DNA of 64,000 bases from Stichopus chloronotus. Taxonomy: Eukaryota; Echinodermata; Holothuroidea; Aspidochirotida; Stichopodidae. Positions 60,183 through 64,000 of this stretch are shown here, piece after piece. The notes beneath the pieces were generated by a model, which ran no database searches, was not told the origin of the DNA, and saw only the letters and a program-made list of their open reading frames with translations. The stretch's first letter is position 1, and every line of letters begins with the position of its first letter. The stretch spans positions 22,069,738 through 22,133,737 of the forward strand of contig CM037833.1 in NCBI GenBank assembly GCA_021234535.1, in the 5' to 3' direction. The position numbers and the translations under genes were made by a program.

Positions 60183-63100
60183 CACTTGATACTCTATATC
60201 CATAGGAGGAGAAACCAACCCCCTTTCCCCAACTGTTAGACGACTAAAGTTGACTAATATGCTACGTACAGTCTGTCTGCTTGGCATTCGATTCTATAGA
60301 CTAAACATTCAATCGTGCTTAAACGGAGGTAGCTCATGAGGCTGAGTTAGATTCCTCTCAGTAGTTGAACCATACCACGTGATCATTCTCGACAAGGTCA
60401 ACAACACATCACACTACATACTTGCCTGTTGATAGATACAGTCAAGGAGCTTTAAAAGTTTAGCTTACCCTTTTTTGGGTAGTTACTTTGGCCATTTTGT
60501 GCTATGTATGAAAGAGTTCTGCGTTTAAGACGTACAACCGATTCGCAGACGGAAAGAAGAAATTGAATAGTAAAAAGTATCCATCTAAACCAAAAGGTTG
60601 CTAAAACCTTTGCAATGTCATACATTTAAATTGGACTTTTCAGTGTGCTTTGATACTGTAAACAGTATTCGTATCTAAGGTCTGTGCTCTGCAGTTTTCT
60701 GTCTGTGATACAAAATAAGCAATGGGTACATTAGCGCATAATAAAGAACGACTGCATATACGTTTGACAATAGGAATTTAATTTGTAGTAGAAACATTGT
60801 GTAAAACGAAAAAACAGTACGATAATAACATGTATTCAGATATCTGCGAACGCAAAGGTGCATTGCAATATAAGAACTGTGGGGCACTTCAAAATTATTA
60901 TACACTGTAAATGTCATGTCCTTTAAGCGTTTCTTAGGCTGGACACTACAATATAGTACAGCGAAGTGTCACGTTATCATTGTCGAGTACTTACACAACG
61001 TACTTTAACAGATGCAAAGTTTCGCTCATTTAACCATTACAAATTTCCCTTCTAATTCACGAAGATACTAATTTCTTGTTTGTTTCTTTCTCTTGGATAT
61101 ATCAGCCTTAGTGGCCTTTTTAGGGGAAATTCTTGTCTTGGTTGTTTAGGACGGACCAGGACGAATTCATTAATGACCAACCTTTATTTACTCTTATTTA
61201 CTTTTACAGTAGTTCCGTATCGTTCGTACGGATGTTACATAGTTACATAGTTTGAGATCCTTCGAACAACGATTAGAACCATGTGTCATGCTAGGAGACG
61301 GTTGCTCTGTTGTTTTTTATGAAATCCCCGATATTAGTTAACGAAATTTAATATTCTTATGTGTAGATTTTTTACTTTAGGAAATATATCAGTGTCACAA
61401 CGATAGTCGCAGCTTCTCCCCACCGTAGGCACATCACGTGGAAACGTGCAAACGGGATTCCGCATTGTGTCATTTTGTAGGTATCCCTAGTTAGGCAATA
61501 TATTCTCCGCCTTCCTTAATCGTATTATTTTCGTAATTTTACTTGCCGAAGATCCAAAACAGTTGTTGACTAGATCGCACGAAGTAAAGTAACTATGGTT
61601 GCAACTTTGAACGACGGTATACAAAAGAGAAATAAAAAAAAAGACAAGCCAGAAATCAAATCTCATTACTGTTAATTACGTGTATTACCACATCAATTCC
61701 ACAACAATTTGTTAATTTGTTAATTTAAATTCTGCTAGTCGATCACTGCTAGTATGCAAGATTTCATCTATAACTAAAGTCTGCCGTTACGATATAAAAG
61801 TACACAAGTTACAGTATTTTAAACACATATTAACAATTAAACAACTCACTGCACAGTGGGTATAACCTCAAATCACTCAGTTACTTATATTTAATATTAA
61901 AAATATGCGTTCACAAACAATATTATTTTTTAACAAATTACAACAGGAAAAAAATTGGCTTTCACATATCACACAAAGCACTAGTGGCAACACGAAATCA
62001 TTGGTATTCACTTACATGACACAAGGCTAGCAGTATTACCAAATCATTGGTATTAACGTGTTTATATTGATTACGCAATAACAAAATAAACTCATATGTT
62101 TTCTTCCAAAAAGTTACAAAATTTGTCTTTGCGATATATAAGACGTGTATTACAATGGGTACACTTTCATTATTCATCTACCTACCTCTTTTTTGAAAAG
62201 TATATGATTAAATTTCTTGTAATTAATGAAAAGTTTTAAGAAGTTTGAACGACGTGGTAACGTTCTTTCCTTTTCAATAGTGAGAGGGGATTTTTTTAGC
62301 TAAATCGATTTGTATATAGAAGCACCATTAGTACATGGCGTGTTTGCAGTAAAGTTACGTTGGCTAACGTAGATAGTGGACAGGGTAGGCCATAGAGTAG
62401 GCCCTACCAGGGTTACCTCCATAGGATTTTACCTAAGATCGTAGAACTTCGGAGTGTCTTGGGTCTTGTGATTTTTTTTTAGAAAATCTTGGTGGGTTTG
62501 CGAATACGAATTTGCAAATGCTGATTATGTAATGGTACGGTCCAAATATGTCAGCCAGTAGCAAATACTTATTAGTTGTTCTCAGTTCACTTACAAACTG
62601 GGTATATACATGATCTCCAGCCCACCACAAAAAATAGCCATCCTTTACCCTCCCTCGCCCCGGGGCAGGAAAGGGAGATACTGCAGATACAAGAATTATT
62701 CGTACCTCCTAGCATTGTCCTCGTTTTGTGTTAGGACGCTGGTAGTCTTCCAGGTACTTAAATATAACCTATACCATTTCAAACCTCATGATAGATGCAG
62801 CGCATGCTTATTACGGTGGAACAAAAATCCCTCAAAGTCTACGATGGCTTTAGTGACACTGCTTTTTGCACTGCATGCCATTGATACGCGAGAAGAGAGA
62901 GCGACCTCGTGCTAAACTGCAACGAGATCGGCAGGGTGAGATAATTCCGCTCACACCTGACACATAACCAACTTTAAATTCCACAACACCACGCCCCAAA
63001 TACGTGTCTCAACCTGCACAACAATAAAACTGCAAGGTGCCCGAGTCACAATCATACAAAGTAAACAATCTTTAGGACTCCTTTAGTAAACATGTAGACA

Positions 63101-64000
63101 CTGCGGTTCTGGATCACAAAATCTACTACATAGGGGTATTCGATATAGAATAGCATTCTCCGACAATAACACCCAGCACAAACCGTCTTCTTAATAGGGA
63201 TACTAGCAAAGGAACCTGTCATTTACATAGTCAATGTTGTAAACATTATCTAAGCTTGTTCCACAGAATCATATCATGAACGAATTGATAATACCAGCCT
63301 ATGATGTACTTTGCTACTTGTGAAGAAGACTCATTCCTGTATTGGGTCATCCTTGTATTTACTCAAGAATACACTTCCATTGATTAACAAAATCAAACAC
63401 ACGACGACAAAAAGTACCATCAATAAGAATATTTTGAAGTCCAAGTTTTCCCCATCAGTACGCTCTACTGTTGTTGCTACCAACGTACTGATATCGGGTG
63501 TGGTGCTGTATATTGCGCAGTGGTTTGATGGCCAAGTCAAAATATCCACACCGCGATATTCTATTGGCTCGTAACACGCGTGTTCATACACATAATATCT
63601 GCTGTTAATATAGAAGTGTTGGAGGTGTACAATGCTACAATTACAAATTAATGGATTATTACGTAACTCTAATGAAAAATCTACGATTAAGACATCAGGC
63701 GGTATTGTTACCAATTGATTTTCATCAAGCTCCAAATATTTAAGGCTGTCCACTCCTTGAAGAGAAAATGGGTGGATTGATTGTATCATATTATCACGTA
63801 ATTGAACTGTATCCAATTTGGTGTTTTTAATAAAGGCATGTGTAGGTATAAACGTTATTTTATTGGCGTTTAATGATAATGTTTTCAGCTGTGGCAATTG
63901 CCTTAAGGCGTGGACGGGGATATTACTCAACATATTCTTGGACAGGAGCAAATATGTTAAGCCCTGTGGTTCCTTCCCAAAAGTAAACGTACTGAAATCA
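60183..64000. repeat. Segmental duplication, copy 2 (with open LRR gene), runs off the window
   Basis: Direct counterpart of 47582-51695; see that entry for anchor pairs. It carries about 1 kb of extra sequence around 60.9-61.9 kb relative to copy 1. Positions 62.1-63.3 kb hold no gene that I can support. Confidence 0.75.
63331..64000 (-). CDS. LRR single-pass membrane protein, C-terminal part
   Basis: Open on the minus strand from the window edge to TGA at 63333-63331: 222 residues, 5' end missing. In order: four to five extracellular leucine-rich repeats of the L-x-x-L-x-L-x-x-N type (LKTLSLNANKITFIP and YLELDENQLVTIPP among them), a cysteine C-cap (NNPLICNCS ... HACYEP ... NHC), a Thr/Ser-rich stalk, a membrane helix (IFLLMVLFVVVCLILLI) and a 10-residue cytoplasmic tail ending DDPIQE. 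The tail is too short for a signalling domain, so partner proteins would be needed for signalling. The paralogue at 50434-51695 shows that the rest of the ectodomain is probably on this same exon, beyond the edge. Confidence 0.92.
   Translation of the reverse strand, partial: DFSTFTFGKEPQGLTYLLLSKNMLSNIPVHALRQLPQLKTLSLNANKITFIPTHAFIKNTKLDTVQLRDNMIQSIHPFSLQGVDSLKYLELDENQLVTIPPDVLIVDFSLELRNNPLICNCSIVHLQHFYINSRYYVYEHACYEPIEYRGVDILTWPSNHCAIYSTTPDISTLVATTVERTDGENLDFKIFLLMVLFVVVCLILLINGSVFLSKYKDDPIQE

Overview
The window is AT-rich metazoan nuclear DNA: small exons with GT-AG introns, long gene-poor stretches, dispersed repeats and TA/CA microsatellites. The genes are cell-surface or secreted modular proteins (Ig, EGF, VWC, FN3, LRR). 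Tie-receptor-style EGF modules and marine-invertebrate-type repeats suggest a non-vertebrate deuterostome, most likely an echinoderm. This is inference; no species can be named.

Layout. Positions 1-1790 (+) hold weak candidate exons and a polyadenylation signal of an unrecognised gene. Positions 2092-10336 (-) hold a six-exon gene that I assembled by splice phase: signal peptide, two Ig-like exons, then three EGF-type exons resembling the ectodomain of Tie receptors, ending in a stop with a poly-A signal just behind it and no membrane segment or kinase. Its introns hold a reverse-transcriptase remnant (9505-10137) and a tandem-repeat element (5700-6720). Positions 10.4-21.3 kb are mostly empty, with a repeat element at 17.9-18.5 kb and a CRE/YY1-like promoter candidate near 20.1 kb. 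Positions 21322-27294 (+) hold a complete six-exon gene for a secreted 541-residue protein: signal peptide, VWC, an unassigned ~150-residue domain and three FN3-type modules. Positions 28.4-31.7 kb hold an exact 284-bp direct repeat and a CA-rich repeat element. Positions 38637-42207 (+) hold a decayed paralogue of the VWC/FN3 gene whose VWC exon is split by a 344-bp TTAA-flanked MITE. A direct segmental duplication (about 47.6-51.7 kb and 60.2 kb to the window end) carries two copies of an LRR membrane-protein gene on the minus strand: the 50-51.7 kb copy is broken, while the copy running off the right edge is open as far as it can be seen. Between them, at 55247-55765, lies a retroelement piece with a complete hammerhead ribozyme on the minus strand.

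All introns I could phase in the two intact multi-exon genes are phase 1, the exon-shuffling signature. The locus reads as a neighbourhood of shuffled extracellular receptor-like genes with duplication, pseudogenisation and transposon insertion. The most notable items are the hammerhead ribozyme element, the kinase-less Tie-like ectodomain gene, the unassigned domain of the VWC/FN3 protein and the MITE-split pseudogene.
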